From positions 1 through 64,000 of the forward strand of contig JASEHH010000008.1 of assembly GCA_030017685.1 (NCBI GenBank): a stretch of DNA of 64,000 nt, read 5' to 3'. The translations under genes were made by a program, and so were the position numbers. The stretch is from Thermodesulfobacteriota bacterium (GTDB lineage Bacteria > Desulfobacterota > BSN033 > UBA1163). Below, piece by piece: positions 1 through 8,608 of the stretch (positions are counted from its first letter, which is position 1; each line of letters begins with the position of its first letter). Below the pieces are notes generated by a model. The model was not told the DNA's origin. It searched no databases and was given only the letters and a program-made list of their open reading frames with translations.

Positions 1-82
1 TTATATCAAAACTCCCCCTCATAAGTCAATAATTAAGTTAGCGCTTATGCCCCCTGGGGGAGAGGGATGGGGTGAGGGGGGA

Positions 83-1564
83 TTATCTCTCCATTCGAAG
101 AAGAGGGAAGAAGATGACATCGCGGATAGAGGGTGAATCGGTCAGAAGCATGACCCACCGATCGATCCCGATTCCCTCGCCCGCGGTGGGCGGCATTCCG
201 AATTCGAGGGCGAGGAGAAAATCCTCGTCAAAGAAAAGAAAGGAATCCCCTTCCTCTGTTTTCTCCTTCAACTGCTGGAGGAAACGCTCTCTTTGATCCA
301 GGGGATCATTGATCTCCGAGAAGCCATTGGCGATCTCCCGGCCCGCAATAAAAAGTTCAAAACGGTCCACCACCTCGGGGTCCTCTTCATTCCGCCGGGA
401 GAGTGGGGAAACCTCGGTCGGATAATGGGTGATGAAGGTGGGTTCAAGGAGATTGGGTTCCACCCGTTCTTTGAAGAGATCGGCCAGAACCCTTCCGTGG
501 GAGGTCCCCTTTTTCAGTTCAAGACCGAGCCCCCTGGAGATTTCAATGGCTTTTAAGGGGTCCTTCAAAATAACCGGATCGAGCTTCCCTATCTCGAGGA
601 GGGAATCCTTGAAGCGTATTCTCCTCCAGGGCGGGGTAAAATGGATCTCTTTTCCCTGGCAGGGGAGACGGAGTCCACCATGAATTTCTTTGACCATTGA
701 GCAGAGGAGTTCCTCGGTCATCTCCATCATTTCCATATAGGTGGCGTAACTCTGGTAGAATTCAAGCATGGTGAATTCCGGATTATGAAGCGTGGAGATT
801 CCTTCGTTGCGGAAACTCCGGTTGATCTCAAAAATCCTCTCGAACCCGCCGATCACGAGCCGTTTAAGGTAGAGCTCCGGAGCGACCCTGAGAAAGAGTT
901 CCATGTCGAGGGCGTTGTGATGCGTCCCGAAAGGTTTGGCTGTTGCTCCTCCGGGAATGGGGTGGAGCATGGGAGTTTCGACCTCACAGAAGCCCTTGCC
1001 GTTAAAGAACTCACGGATCCTCTGGATGACAAGGGCGCGCGTGAGGAAGACCTCTTTAACCTTCGGGTTGGCGATCAGGTCGAGGTAGCGCTGGCGATAC
1101 CGAATCTCAATATCAGTAAGGCCATGCCACTTCTCCGGAAGGGGACGAAGCGACTTTCCGAGAAGACGGAACTTCTGAACCTGAAGGGTCAGCTCTCCTG
1201 TCTTCGTCCGGAAAACTTTTCCTTCCAATCCGATAAAATCTCCGATATCGAATTTTTTAAAGAACTGGAAGGGTTCTTCCCCGACGATCTCTTTCTGAAA
1301 GTAAACCTGTATCTTTCCATTCCGGTCCTTAACCTGAATAAAACTGGCCTTGCCGAAATTCCGGATGGCTACGATCCTTCCTGCGAGGCAGAAGGTCTCC
1401 GAGATTGATTTGAGTTCCTCATCCGACATGGGGCCATAGGTCTTCAGGATGTCTCCGGAGGTATGGGTCACCTTGAAATCGTTAGGATAAGGGTTGACCC
1501 CTTCCTTCCTCAATGCCTCCAGTTTTCGTACCCTCTGCTGGACCAGTTCATTCGTCTCATCCAT
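83..1564 (-). CDS. lysS: Lysyl-tRNA synthetase, class II
   Basis: Charges tRNA-Lys with lysine in the cytoplasm. The 493-residue length is normal for bacterial class II LysRS. An N-terminal OB-fold anticodon-binding domain (about residues 50-150) is followed by the class II catalytic core: motif 2 is visible as FRNEGISTLHNPEFTMLEF near residue 250 and motif 3 as the G-I-G-I-D-R-W segment near residue 470, followed by the usual short C-terminus. It starts at an ATG 146 bases from the next gene and is transcribed leftward, towards the window edge. No upstream partner is apparent; the gene to its right is a mobile element rather than an operon member. Identification is by motifs and full-length resemblance. 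Confidence 0.97.
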   Translation of the reverse strand: MDETNELVQQRVRKLEALRKEGVNPYPNDFKVTHTSGDILKTYGPMSDEELKSISETFCLAGRIVAIRNFGKASFIQVKDRNGKIQVYFQKEIVGEEPFQFFKKFDIGDFIGLEGKVFRTKTGELTLQVQKFRLLGKSLRPLPEKWHGLTDIEIRYRQRYLDLIANPKVKEVFLTRALVIQRIREFFNGKGFCEVETPMLHPIPGGATAKPFGTHHNALDMELFLRVAPELYLKRLVIGGFERIFEINRSFRNEGISTLHNPEFTMLEFYQSYATYMEMMEMTEELLCSMVKEIHGGLRLPCQGKEIHFTPPWRRIRFKDSLLEIGKLDPVILKDPLKAIEISRGLGLELKKGTSHGRVLADLFKERVEPNLLEPTFITHYPTEVSPLSRRNEEDPEVVDRFELFIAGREIANGFSEINDPLDQRERFLQQLKEKTEEGDSFLFFDEDFLLALEFGMPPTAGEGIGIDRWVMLLTDSPSIRDVIFFPLLRMER

Positions 1565-1684
1565 CTCTATCTACCGCATTCTCCTGATTAAAAATAAATG
1601 TAAGATTAAAGGGTTATCCCACTCATTTCAAGATTTCCTAAACTAACCCATTTTCCCATCTCCGTCAAGTAACGGGGTCTTAAC

Positions 1685-2692
1685 GGGGTCAGGCCTGCAA
1701 TGTTGCAATTTAGCGAACCTCTTCCAATAATTCGGCCATCAAATGGGCCAATTTTCTATCATTATTTGACAAAATCTGTATGCGTTTTGCTGCTGAACTT
1801 AGGGTAGTAGCATCCCGTTTGATCAGTTTGCTCAACTCTGATAGAGTTGAATTTCCAGACTCCAAAACTAACCAAGCTAATATTCCTCGAATCTTAGATA
1901 ATTTATGGTCTTTGCCAAGAGCTGACAGATCCTTTTCTTTTATAGCAAAGCGATTGCATACTTTCAAAACGATCTCGTTGAGGTCTTTATTCTGTTTCAA
2001 TCTCATACGATGATTTCCCAAAACTTTATCGATAAACTTATCATCCCCAAGAATACGATGGTCAATATTAGAACCACTGCAATATTCCTGCTGGCGTCCA
2101 ATTCCTATTCCATCGTTAATGAATTTCTCGTATGCTTTTCGGGCGTGGTCAAGTCGCTGTGAAAACTGCGATAATACCCAATCGGTGGTAAGCCATGATG
2201 TTTTTTCTATCCCAAGATAGGTACGGTGTCCACTCCACAAATAACTCTTCGGTTCTTTAACGATACCAGAGCGGACTGGATTAAGATGGATATAACGTAT
2301 AAGTTCCAGCAAATAAGAGTCTGCATCGACCAAGATCGCCTTATAACGTCCCTGGAAAAGGTGACCTGTCCGACCCTGCCGTCTATTTATCCAACGTGTA
2401 AAGCGAAAACAAACATTTTGAAATATACGGGAGAGGGGAATATCCTCTACTTGAACGGCTAAATGGATATGGTTTTTCATCAAGCAGAATGCATGGATAC
2501 GATGCTTATATTGTTCAACCCCTTCCTGGAGTAGAGAATAGAAATGGTAGCGATCCTTGTCATTGAAAAACACAGATTGTCCTGCATTACCGCGTAATAT
2601 GACGTGATATAATGCCGATGGATAATGGACTCGTGGTTTTCGTGCCATGGCCAATATTACATTTAAAATTCCATTATTGCAAGCCTGACCCC
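1685..2692 (-). mobile_element. REP-type (IS200-like) single-gene insertion with terminal inverted repeats
   Basis: The transposase gene is bracketed by imperfect inverted repeats GGGGTCAGGCCTGCAAT (1685-1701) and ATTGCAAGCCTGACCCC (2676-2692), which differ at one base. The right repeat lies inside the 3' end of rimO and provides its stop codon. A lone CTGACCCC end of similar sequence occurs near 61497-61506, suggesting that other copies or remnants exist. Boundaries are set by the repeats; no target duplication is obvious. Confidence 0.75.
1710..2654 (-). CDS. REP-associated tyrosine transposase (Y1_Tnp / TnpA-REP family)
   Basis: A single-strand DNA transposase of the HUH/Y1 family, related to RayT proteins. 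The first 150 residues carry the family hallmarks: LYHVILRGN at the start, the HUH-type metal-binding histidines in KNHIHLAVQ, the RTGHLFQGRYKA segment, and the catalytic tyrosine region in SYLLELIRYIHLNPVRSG. About 160 further residues form a C-terminal extension with helix-turn-helix-like sequence, seen in the larger members. The 314-residue frame is intact, so the element may be active. It sits between lysS and rimO, within its own inverted repeats, in the same orientation as both. Its base composition is more AT-rich than the flanking housekeeping genes, consistent with transfer. Confidence 0.92.
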   Translation of the reverse strand: MAMARKPRVHYPSALYHVILRGNAGQSVFFNDKDRYHFYSLLQEGVEQYKHRIHAFCLMKNHIHLAVQVEDIPLSRIFQNVCFRFTRWINRRQGRTGHLFQGRYKAILVDADSYLLELIRYIHLNPVRSGIVKEPKSYLWSGHRTYLGIEKTSWLTTDWVLSQFSQRLDHARKAYEKFINDGIGIGRQQEYCSGSNIDHRILGDDKFIDKVLGNHRMRLKQNKDLNEIVLKVCNRFAIKEKDLSALGKDHKLSKIRGILAWLVLESGNSTLSELSKLIKRDATTLSSAAKRIQILSNNDRKLAHLMAELLEEVR

Positions 2693-4020
2693 ATTGTCAT
2701 TTGGATCGTACCAATGAGATCATAGGGTAGGGCCTGGGTGATCAGGGCCTCCACCCAATCGCCGGGTCGGGCCTTGCCTTTCAGAAAGACACAACCATCG
2801 ATCTCAGGGGCCTGGGTTTGAATTCTTCCTCTCAAAGCGGTTCTCTGGAGATCCGATCCCTCGACCAGGACCTCTGTTTTTCGTCCCACCATCCTTCGAT
2901 ATTTTTTAAGCGAAATTTTCTTTTGAACCTCCATCAGGATTCTCAACCGCTCTTCTTTCACATCCTCAGGGACTGGATTGGAAAGCCTAAAGGCTGGCGT
3001 TCCCTCTTCAGGGGAGTATTGAAAGACTCCGAGGTGATCGAACTGAACCTCTTCGACGAAATGGAGTAGGGCTTTGAACTGACTTTCATCCTCTCCTGGA
3101 AATCCGACGATGAGGGAGGTTCGAAGAGCGATTCCAGGAACAGAGGTTCGAATCTTCTGAATGAGGTCCCGAATCTCTTGGCCTTTCGATCGCCGGCCCA
3201 TCCGCCTGAGGATCTCATCATCGATGTGCTGGATGGGGAGATCGAGGTAAGGGCAGATCTTCTCTTCCCGTCCGATGAGTTCGAGAAGGCTCTCCGTGAA
3301 GCGGGCTGGCTTCGGGTAGGCGTAGAGGATCCGGATCCAACGAAACCCCTCCACCCTGATCAACCCCTTGAGAAGTCTTTCCAGGGAGGTTCCATCCCGA
3401 AGGTCTTTTCCGTAGGCGGTCGTATCCTGTGCGATCAGGATCAACTCCTTGACACCCTGATCCGCCAGCCTCTCCGCCTCTTTCAGGATGGAACGAATCG
3501 TTCTGCTCCGGTAGGGGCCCCTGATTTTTGGCACCGTGCAGAAGGTGCAGGTTCTGGAGCAGCCTTCTGCGATCTTCAGATAAGCGGTAGATGGAGGAGT
3601 GGAGAGGATCCGGGGCGTCTGGTCGTTATAGAGAAAGGCCTGCCCGGAGAGAAAGCTCTTTCTCTTTCCTCCCTGTGAGATGAGCTGTGGAATCTTTTGA
3701 AAGGATCCTGTGCCGACAAAGAGGTCCACCTCCGGCAACCCCTTCTCCAGAATCCTGCCGTAGCGCTGGGGAAGGCAACCGGAGACGATGAGGAGACGAC
3801 AGCACCCCTCTCTCTTATAAGGAATAAGCTGAAGGATGGTCTCAATCGCTTCCTGAGCGGCATCCTTAATAAAGGAGCAGGTATTGACGATGATGATATC
3901 ACCCCTTGAAGGATCGGTGGTGAGAGGATGCCCCTCTTTTGAGAGGAGGCCAAGGATCACTTCGGAATCAACCAGATTCTTCGGGCAGCCCAGACTGACC
4001 AGACAGACGGTCTCTTTCAT
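2674..4020 (-). CDS. rimO: Ribosomal protein S12 methylthiotransferase
   Basis: Radical SAM enzyme that adds a methylthio group to an aspartate of ribosomal protein S12. The N-terminal methylthiotransferase domain has the three cluster cysteines in SLGCPKNLVDSE, NTCSF and SGCLPQRY. The radical SAM motif CSRTCTFCTVPKIRGPYRSR lies near residue 155, and a TRAM domain ends the protein. The DSE and IRGPYRSR signatures favour RimO over MiaB. The last five residues (GSGLQ) and the stop codon are encoded by the inverted repeat of the adjacent transposable element, so the natural C-terminus has probably been replaced. The catalytic core is complete and activity is probably kept. Length (448) is typical. 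Confidence 0.95.
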   Translation of the reverse strand: MKETVCLVSLGCPKNLVDSEVILGLLSKEGHPLTTDPSRGDIIIVNTCSFIKDAAQEAIETILQLIPYKREGCCRLLIVSGCLPQRYGRILEKGLPEVDLFVGTGSFQKIPQLISQGGKRKSFLSGQAFLYNDQTPRILSTPPSTAYLKIAEGCSRTCTFCTVPKIRGPYRSRTIRSILKEAERLADQGVKELILIAQDTTAYGKDLRDGTSLERLLKGLIRVEGFRWIRILYAYPKPARFTESLLELIGREEKICPYLDLPIQHIDDEILRRMGRRSKGQEIRDLIQKIRTSVPGIALRTSLIVGFPGEDESQFKALLHFVEEVQFDHLGVFQYSPEEGTPAFRLSNPVPEDVKEERLRILMEVQKKISLKKYRRMVGRKTEVLVEGSDLQRTALRGRIQTQAPEIDGCVFLKGKARPGDWVEALITQALPYDLIGTIQMTMGSGLQ

Positions 4021-4141
4021 GGCCTTTCATTATACCTTACAGATGTCCAATGTCCAATCGTCCCATTTAATCAATCCTTGTTTTGTCCTTTGAAAAGTTG
4101 CAGAATTTATGATAACGAATGATTCGTTCAGGAGATTTTCA

Positions 4142-6157
4142 ATGGGACTCCTTCAGAAACAGTATGAATCTTTAAGAAAGAAGATCAAAAAATCCGAACT
4201 GGAGAATCAGAGGCGGGCCTTCAGGGAGACCCGGACCCGCCAGAAGCAGAATCTCCATCTCTTCGACGATTTTGAAAAGGTGAAGGAAGAGGTGAAACGG
4301 ATTCGCTCTCAATCCCTGGAAAACCTGGATCTCCTTGAGGAGGCGATCACCCATCTCGAGAAGAACCAATTTAAGGTCTTTCGAGCGAAAGATTGTGAAG
4401 AGGCCCACGCCATCTTCCTGAAAGAGATCGGAGAGGAGAGGCTCGTTGTCAAATCGAAATCCAACCTCTCCAAAGAGATCGGGCTTACCCCCTTTCTCAC
4501 CGGACACGGGATCGAGGTCATTGAGACCGATATCGGCGACCGAATCATTCAGCTTGCAGGTGGACGGCCCTCCCATTATACCGGGCCGATTGTCCACCTC
4601 TCCCGGTATGAAGTGGCGGAAATCCTCTCTGGACATTTGAAGAGGAAGGTTCCTCCTGTTCCGGAAGAGGAGATGCAGGCAGTCAGGGAGGATATCGAAT
4701 CTTATCTCCAGAGGGCAAAGGTGGGGATCACGGGCACCAATGCGATCGCCGCAAGAGAAGGGGCAATCCTGATCATTCACAATGAAGGAAATGTGACAAG
4801 GGTTCGGACGAGATCGAAGCATCTCATCATCACCTCCATCGATAAGGTCTATCCGGATATGAACGATGCCATCCGCATGGCAAAGCTTGAGACCTATCTG
4901 GCCACAGGTTCTATCTTCCCTTCTTTCATCGACATCATCGGAGGAAGGTCCAAATCTTCGGATGTGGAGAAGATCCCTTTTTACGGAATGCATGAGCCGA
5001 ATGAACTGGTGATCATCCTCCTCGATCATGGAAGGAGCGGGATTCTAAAGGAGGCGGAAGACTTCTCCGACCTCCTCTACTGCATCGGATGCGGCAACTG
5101 CCTTCTCGATTGCCCCACCTATAATGCCATCGGCCCCTCCTTCGGGACAGATGGCATGTTAGGCGGAAGGGGAGTGGCCCTCTCCTCACTGATCCATGGC
5201 ATGAGAGAAGGGGTTGAGGATGGCCTCTTTCTCTGCACCACCTGCGGTCTCTGCGGAGAGGTCTGTCCGGTCGGGATCGATGCGGGAAAGAGGCTCAAGG
5301 ACCTGAGGCGATTGAGTTTAAGGAGTCCAGAGGTCTCCTCTGAACTCGATGAAGTGACTCAGCTTCAATCCACGATCGATCGGTTCGGAACGCCCTATGG
5401 CGAGATGGAACGGACCTCATTTCCGTCCCTCAAGAAGAAAGGTCCTGTCGTCCTATATATCGGCTGTGTGGGATTGACGACAGAGGTGGAATCTGCAGTG
5501 AGAATGATTGAACTTCTACAGCGATTGGGCGTCGATTTCACAGTGATCGATGAGGTCTGCTGTGAGGCTGTGAAGGGGGATACGGGATCGAGCCCCAATT
5601 CGGAGCGAATCAAACAAAACATTGAGAGAATAAAAGAAGCCGGCGGCCGCGAGGTTCTCTTCCTCTGCCCCACCTGTCTTAAGACTTTCTTAGAATATGA
5701 CGAAAAACATCCCACCGGAATCACCTTTGAAACACTGCTTTCCTATCTTCGGAAACATTTTTCCTTTATCTCATCGGAGGAAAATCCAGCCACGATCACC
5801 TATCACGATCCCTGCCACCTCGGAAGAGGGCTTGGCTCCTTTGATGGAGCGAGAGAACTGTTAAAAGGCATTGGGGCCAAGTTCGTTGAGATGGAGCATC
5901 ATCACCGGGAATCGCTCTGCTGCGGAGCCGGAGGAGGGGTGAAAGGGTTTTACCCGAAATTCTCAAGAGACATTGCGCGAAGAAGGGTGAAAGAGGCAGA
6001 GGAGGTAAAGGCAGAAACCTTGCTGACTGACTGTCTCTCCTGCAGACATAACCTGAGACAGGGTGTGCCGTTTGACGGGAAGATGAGAGTGATGACGACT
6101 CCGGAATATCTTCTGGAGAGAATCGAGGCTGAAAAAGTTAAGTCCTCACGAAAATAG
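4142..6157 (+). CDS. LutA/LutB-like fused iron-sulfur protein (LUD domain, ferredoxin, two CCG domains)
   Basis: A probable subunit of a membrane-free 2-hydroxyacid (for example lactate) oxidising system, by family resemblance. Order: N-terminal helical stretch, LUD domain (about residues 60-300), two [4Fe-4S] motifs CIGCGNCLLDC (about 313) and CTTCGLCGEVCP (about 362), then two cysteine-rich CCG domains (about 440-515 with CCE...CPTC, and 550-635 with CCGAGGG...CLSC). In Bacillus, LutB carries LUD plus ferredoxin and LutA the CCG domains; here they are one chain. I chose the ATG at 4142 because an AGGAGA sits at proper distance, rather than an in-frame ATG 33 bases earlier. No LutC or lactate permease is nearby. 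The next gene begins 8 bases downstream, suggesting an operon with a flavoprotein. Confidence 0.85.
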   Translation: MGLLQKQYESLRKKIKKSELENQRRAFRETRTRQKQNLHLFDDFEKVKEEVKRIRSQSLENLDLLEEAITHLEKNQFKVFRAKDCEEAHAIFLKEIGEERLVVKSKSNLSKEIGLTPFLTGHGIEVIETDIGDRIIQLAGGRPSHYTGPIVHLSRYEVAEILSGHLKRKVPPVPEEEMQAVREDIESYLQRAKVGITGTNAIAAREGAILIIHNEGNVTRVRTRSKHLIITSIDKVYPDMNDAIRMAKLETYLATGSIFPSFIDIIGGRSKSSDVEKIPFYGMHEPNELVIILLDHGRSGILKEAEDFSDLLYCIGCGNCLLDCPTYNAIGPSFGTDGMLGGRGVALSSLIHGMREGVEDGLFLCTTCGLCGEVCPVGIDAGKRLKDLRRLSLRSPEVSSELDEVTQLQSTIDRFGTPYGEMERTSFPSLKKKGPVVLYIGCVGLTTEVESAVRMIELLQRLGVDFTVIDEVCCEAVKGDTGSSPNSERIKQNIERIKEAGGREVLFLCPTCLKTFLEYDEKHPTGITFETLLSYLRKHFSFISSEENPATITYHDPCHLGRGLGSFDGARELLKGIGAKFVEMEHHHRESLCCGAGGGVKGFYPKFSRDIARRRVKEAEEVKAETLLTDCLSCRHNLRQGVPFDGKMRVMTTPEYLLERIEAEKVKSSRK

Positions 6158-6165
6158 GTCCATCC

Positions 6166-7410
6166 ATGGAAAAGGGGATCGCCCCCTTTTTAAAGAGGAT
6201 AGAGAGATTGGGCTGGGATTTTGATGTCATTGTGGTGGGTGCGGGGCCGGGAGGATCGACTGCGGCTCGTTTCTGCGCCCGGTACGGATTGAAGACACTC
6301 TTGATCGAGAAGGAGAGGTTCCCCAGGTACAAGCCCTGCGGAGGATGCCTCTCGCTCAAGACCATTCATCTACTGAATTTCGATCTCACTCCTGTCATCG
6401 AGAATACCATCCTGGGAGCAAAATTCAGTTACTGCCTCAAAGAGCCTTTCCACATTGAGTTGAGAGAGCCGATCGCCTTTCTGGTGATGAGAGACCGCTT
6501 CGATCAGTTTTTGAAGGAGAAGGCGTTAGAAGAAGGGGCGGAGATACTGGAGGGAGAAAAGGTTGTAAAAGTTCAGGAGAAGGGAAAAGGGATCGAGGTT
6601 GAGCTGGCCGGCGGAGAGAAATTCCATTCACACTATCTCATCGGCGCGGACGGCGCTGAAAGTATTGTCGCAAGATCCATCTCTTTGTCTCCGCATGGAA
6701 ATGATGGAAACGGAATTGCCATCCAGAGTGAGATTCCATTCGACTCTTCCATCCCTTTCCCTGAAAAGGAACTTCATTTTATCCATTTGGATTTCGGCGG
6801 AATCCCCAACGGCTATAGCTGGGTTTTTCCTAAAAAGGATTGGCTCTCGATCGGAATCGGCGGGATGTTCAGGGAGACGAAAAAGATGAATCCCCGCCGG
6901 TACCTGGATCATTTTCTTAAGGGTTTGACCTATGTCCCGGAGGGAAAGACGGAAATAATGAGAGGCCACCTTCTCCCCTCTTTTTATGATGAATGGCAGA
7001 AAGTTTCACAGGGAAGGATCCTTCTTGTGGGAGATGCCGCCCATTTAATGGATCCTCTGCAAGGAGAGGGGATCTACTATGCGGTCCGAAGCGGGATGCT
7101 GGCCGCGGAGGCTATCATCGAATCAAAGGAGAAAGGAATTTCCCCATCCGATCTCTATCAGAAAACAATCCGTCTTCACATCTCTGAAAATCTGAAATGG
7201 GCTCTCTCTTTTTCCAGATTCATTTTCAGGTTTCCGAAGCTTGCCTACCAGACTCTGAGGCACTACCCCGAATTAAGTAGCCTCTACCTTCAGGTCCTGG
7301 AGGGAAGAGAGACCTATCAGGGATTTGTGTCAGGGGTCAAGGGGCGAATCAGGGATTTCATGAAGGGAAGGCTGAGTGAGAAGATCAGAAGGGCCATGGC
7401 AAAGGCATAA
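6166..7410 (+). CDS. Geranylgeranyl reductase family FAD-dependent oxidoreductase
   Basis: A flavoprotein of the geranylgeranyl-reductase / digeranylgeranyl-lipid reductase family, which reduces isoprenoid or related double bonds; the bacterial substrate cannot be read from sequence. The dinucleotide-binding motif VVGAGPGGSTAARF lies near residue 22, followed by the family's RYKPCGGCL segment. A second FAD motif, GRILLVGDAAHLMDPLQGEG, lies near residue 282. Length 414 is usual. It starts 8 bases after the LutA/B-like gene and overlaps endonuclease III, so all may be co-transcribed. The association with an Fe-S protein suggests that electrons may be supplied from it, which is inference. Confidence 0.85.
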   Translation: MEKGIAPFLKRIERLGWDFDVIVVGAGPGGSTAARFCARYGLKTLLIEKERFPRYKPCGGCLSLKTIHLLNFDLTPVIENTILGAKFSYCLKEPFHIELREPIAFLVMRDRFDQFLKEKALEEGAEILEGEKVVKVQEKGKGIEVELAGGEKFHSHYLIGADGAESIVARSISLSPHGNDGNGIAIQSEIPFDSSIPFPEKELHFIHLDFGGIPNGYSWVFPKKDWLSIGIGGMFRETKKMNPRRYLDHFLKGLTYVPEGKTEIMRGHLLPSFYDEWQKVSQGRILLVGDAAHLMDPLQGEGIYYAVRSGMLAAEAIIESKEKGISPSDLYQKTIRLHISENLKWALSFSRFIFRFPKLAYQTLRHYPELSSLYLQVLEGRETYQGFVSGVKGRIRDFMKGRLSEKIRRAMAKA

Positions 7411-8095
7411 AGATTTAAAAGCGAAGGTAAAAAGGCTCGCCCTCCTTCTGGAAAAAGGATACGGCGCCCCTCAGAGGGAGAGGGGAGCTAACCCTCTCGA
7501 TGTCCTCATCCAGACCATTCTCTCCCAGAATACGAATGACCTTAACCGGGATCGAGCCTATCAAAGGTTAAAAAGCCGGTTTCCCCTCTGGGAAGATGTC
7601 CTCAACGCAAAGACAGAAGAGGTCATTTCAGCCATCCGGCCCGGCGGCCTTGCCGGACAGAAGACCGGACGCATCCGGGAGATCCTCCGCTGGATTAAGA
7701 AGAGGGAAAAAAGATTGAGCCTCTCCTTTCTGAAGGGGATGGATTCGGAGGAGATCAAGAAGTTGATCGGAGGACTAAAGGGGATCGGTCCCAAAACAGT
7801 CCATTGCCTCCTTCTATTCGGCCTGGAAAGGGATGCCTTCCCGGTGGATACCCATATCCTCAGAATCGGAAAGCGTCTTGGTTTCATTCCGGAGAGGATG
7901 GAGGCAGTCAAAGCCCATCCCTGGATGGTTCCGCTCATTCCCAAAGGGAAATCCCTATCGCTTCACCTCAACCTCATACGGTTTGGAAGGGAAATCTGCA
8001 AAGCGAAAAACCCGAAATGTTGTAATTGTTTTCTTAATAAGGAATGCCTCTATTCCAGTCATTGGGTGACCGTGTCCGTGCCTCGTGCCCGTTAA
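7376..8095 (+). CDS. nth: Endonuclease III (DNA glycosylase/AP lyase)
   Basis: Base-excision repair enzyme acting on oxidised pyrimidines. The helix-hairpin-helix region GLKGIGPKTVHCLL carries the catalytic lysine and FPVDTHILRIGKRLG the catalytic aspartate. The C-terminal [4Fe-4S] loop has cysteines in the C-x6-C-x2-C-x5-C pattern (ICKAKNPKCCNCFLNKEC). The only plausible start is a GTG at 7376, inside the end of the preceding gene, with GGAAGG six bases upstream, giving a 35-base overlap and likely translational coupling. The protein is 239 residues, slightly longer than E. coli Nth. Related 8-oxoguanine/MutY types are excluded by size and motif. Confidence 0.93.
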   Translation: MRRSEGPWQRHKDLKAKVKRLALLLEKGYGAPQRERGANPLDVLIQTILSQNTNDLNRDRAYQRLKSRFPLWEDVLNAKTEEVISAIRPGGLAGQKTGRIREILRWIKKREKRLSLSFLKGMDSEEIKKLIGGLKGIGPKTVHCLLLFGLERDAFPVDTHILRIGKRLGFIPERMEAVKAHPWMVPLIPKGKSLSLHLNLIRFGREICKAKNPKCCNCFLNKECLYSSHWVTVSVPRAR

Positions 8096-8585
8096 AGAAT
8101 ATTCAAATGGCTTGTATAAAGGGGCTCATCACGAAACTTCTTCATATCACATCGAAGGTACTCCTGAACGGACGGCCCTGGCCTATTCCATCGGCATCTT
8201 CTTAGGATTCTCACCTTTTTTAGGCTTTCACGCCCTGGGAGGCATAGCCATCGCTTTTCTATTCAATCTCAATCGTGTGGCTGTGCTTGCAGGGGTTTGG
8301 ACCAATACCCCCTGGTGGATTGTTCCTTATTACATGATTGCCACCTGGCTTGGGATGTGGGTGGTTGGGTTTAAAATCAATAGCACAACCCTTCAGGAGA
8401 TATTCCAGTTAGGAATGAATCAGGGATTCATCAGTTCGGATTTCTGGAATCGGATTACCTCCCAATGGGGCCTGCTGCTCTCTTTTACAGTCGGCTCTCT
8501 CATTTTATCCATTCTTCTCGGATTGGTTGCCTATCCCCTTTCCCTGAAATGGATCCGGTTCTATCGGTCAAAAAAGGGAAAGTAG
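8085..8585 (+). CDS. DUF2062 membrane protein
   Basis: A 166-residue integral membrane protein of the DUF2062 family, with no established function. The family's characteristic GIFLGFSPFLGFHAL segment is at residues 37-51, followed by hydrophobic stretches around 55-75, 80-100 and 135-155. The likely start is a GTG that overlaps the end of nth by 11 bases; no in-frame ATG precedes the conserved region. It is the last gene of this rightward group and converges on the TPR ATPase gene. Confidence 0.8.
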   Translation: MPVKEYSNGLYKGAHHETSSYHIEGTPERTALAYSIGIFLGFSPFLGFHALGGIAIAFLFNLNRVAVLAGVWTNTPWWIVPYYMIATWLGMWVVGFKINSTTLQEIFQLGMNQGFISSDFWNRITSQWGLLLSFTVGSLILSILLGLVAYPLSLKWIRFYRSKKGK

Positions 8586-8608
8586 GCCTCGTGCAATCAA
8601 CAGATTCC

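Noticed and set aside
1-82. Terminator or gene end at the window edge
   Set aside because: CCCCCTGGGGG-type sequence is present but without a U-tract, and the edge cuts the context, so nothing was called.
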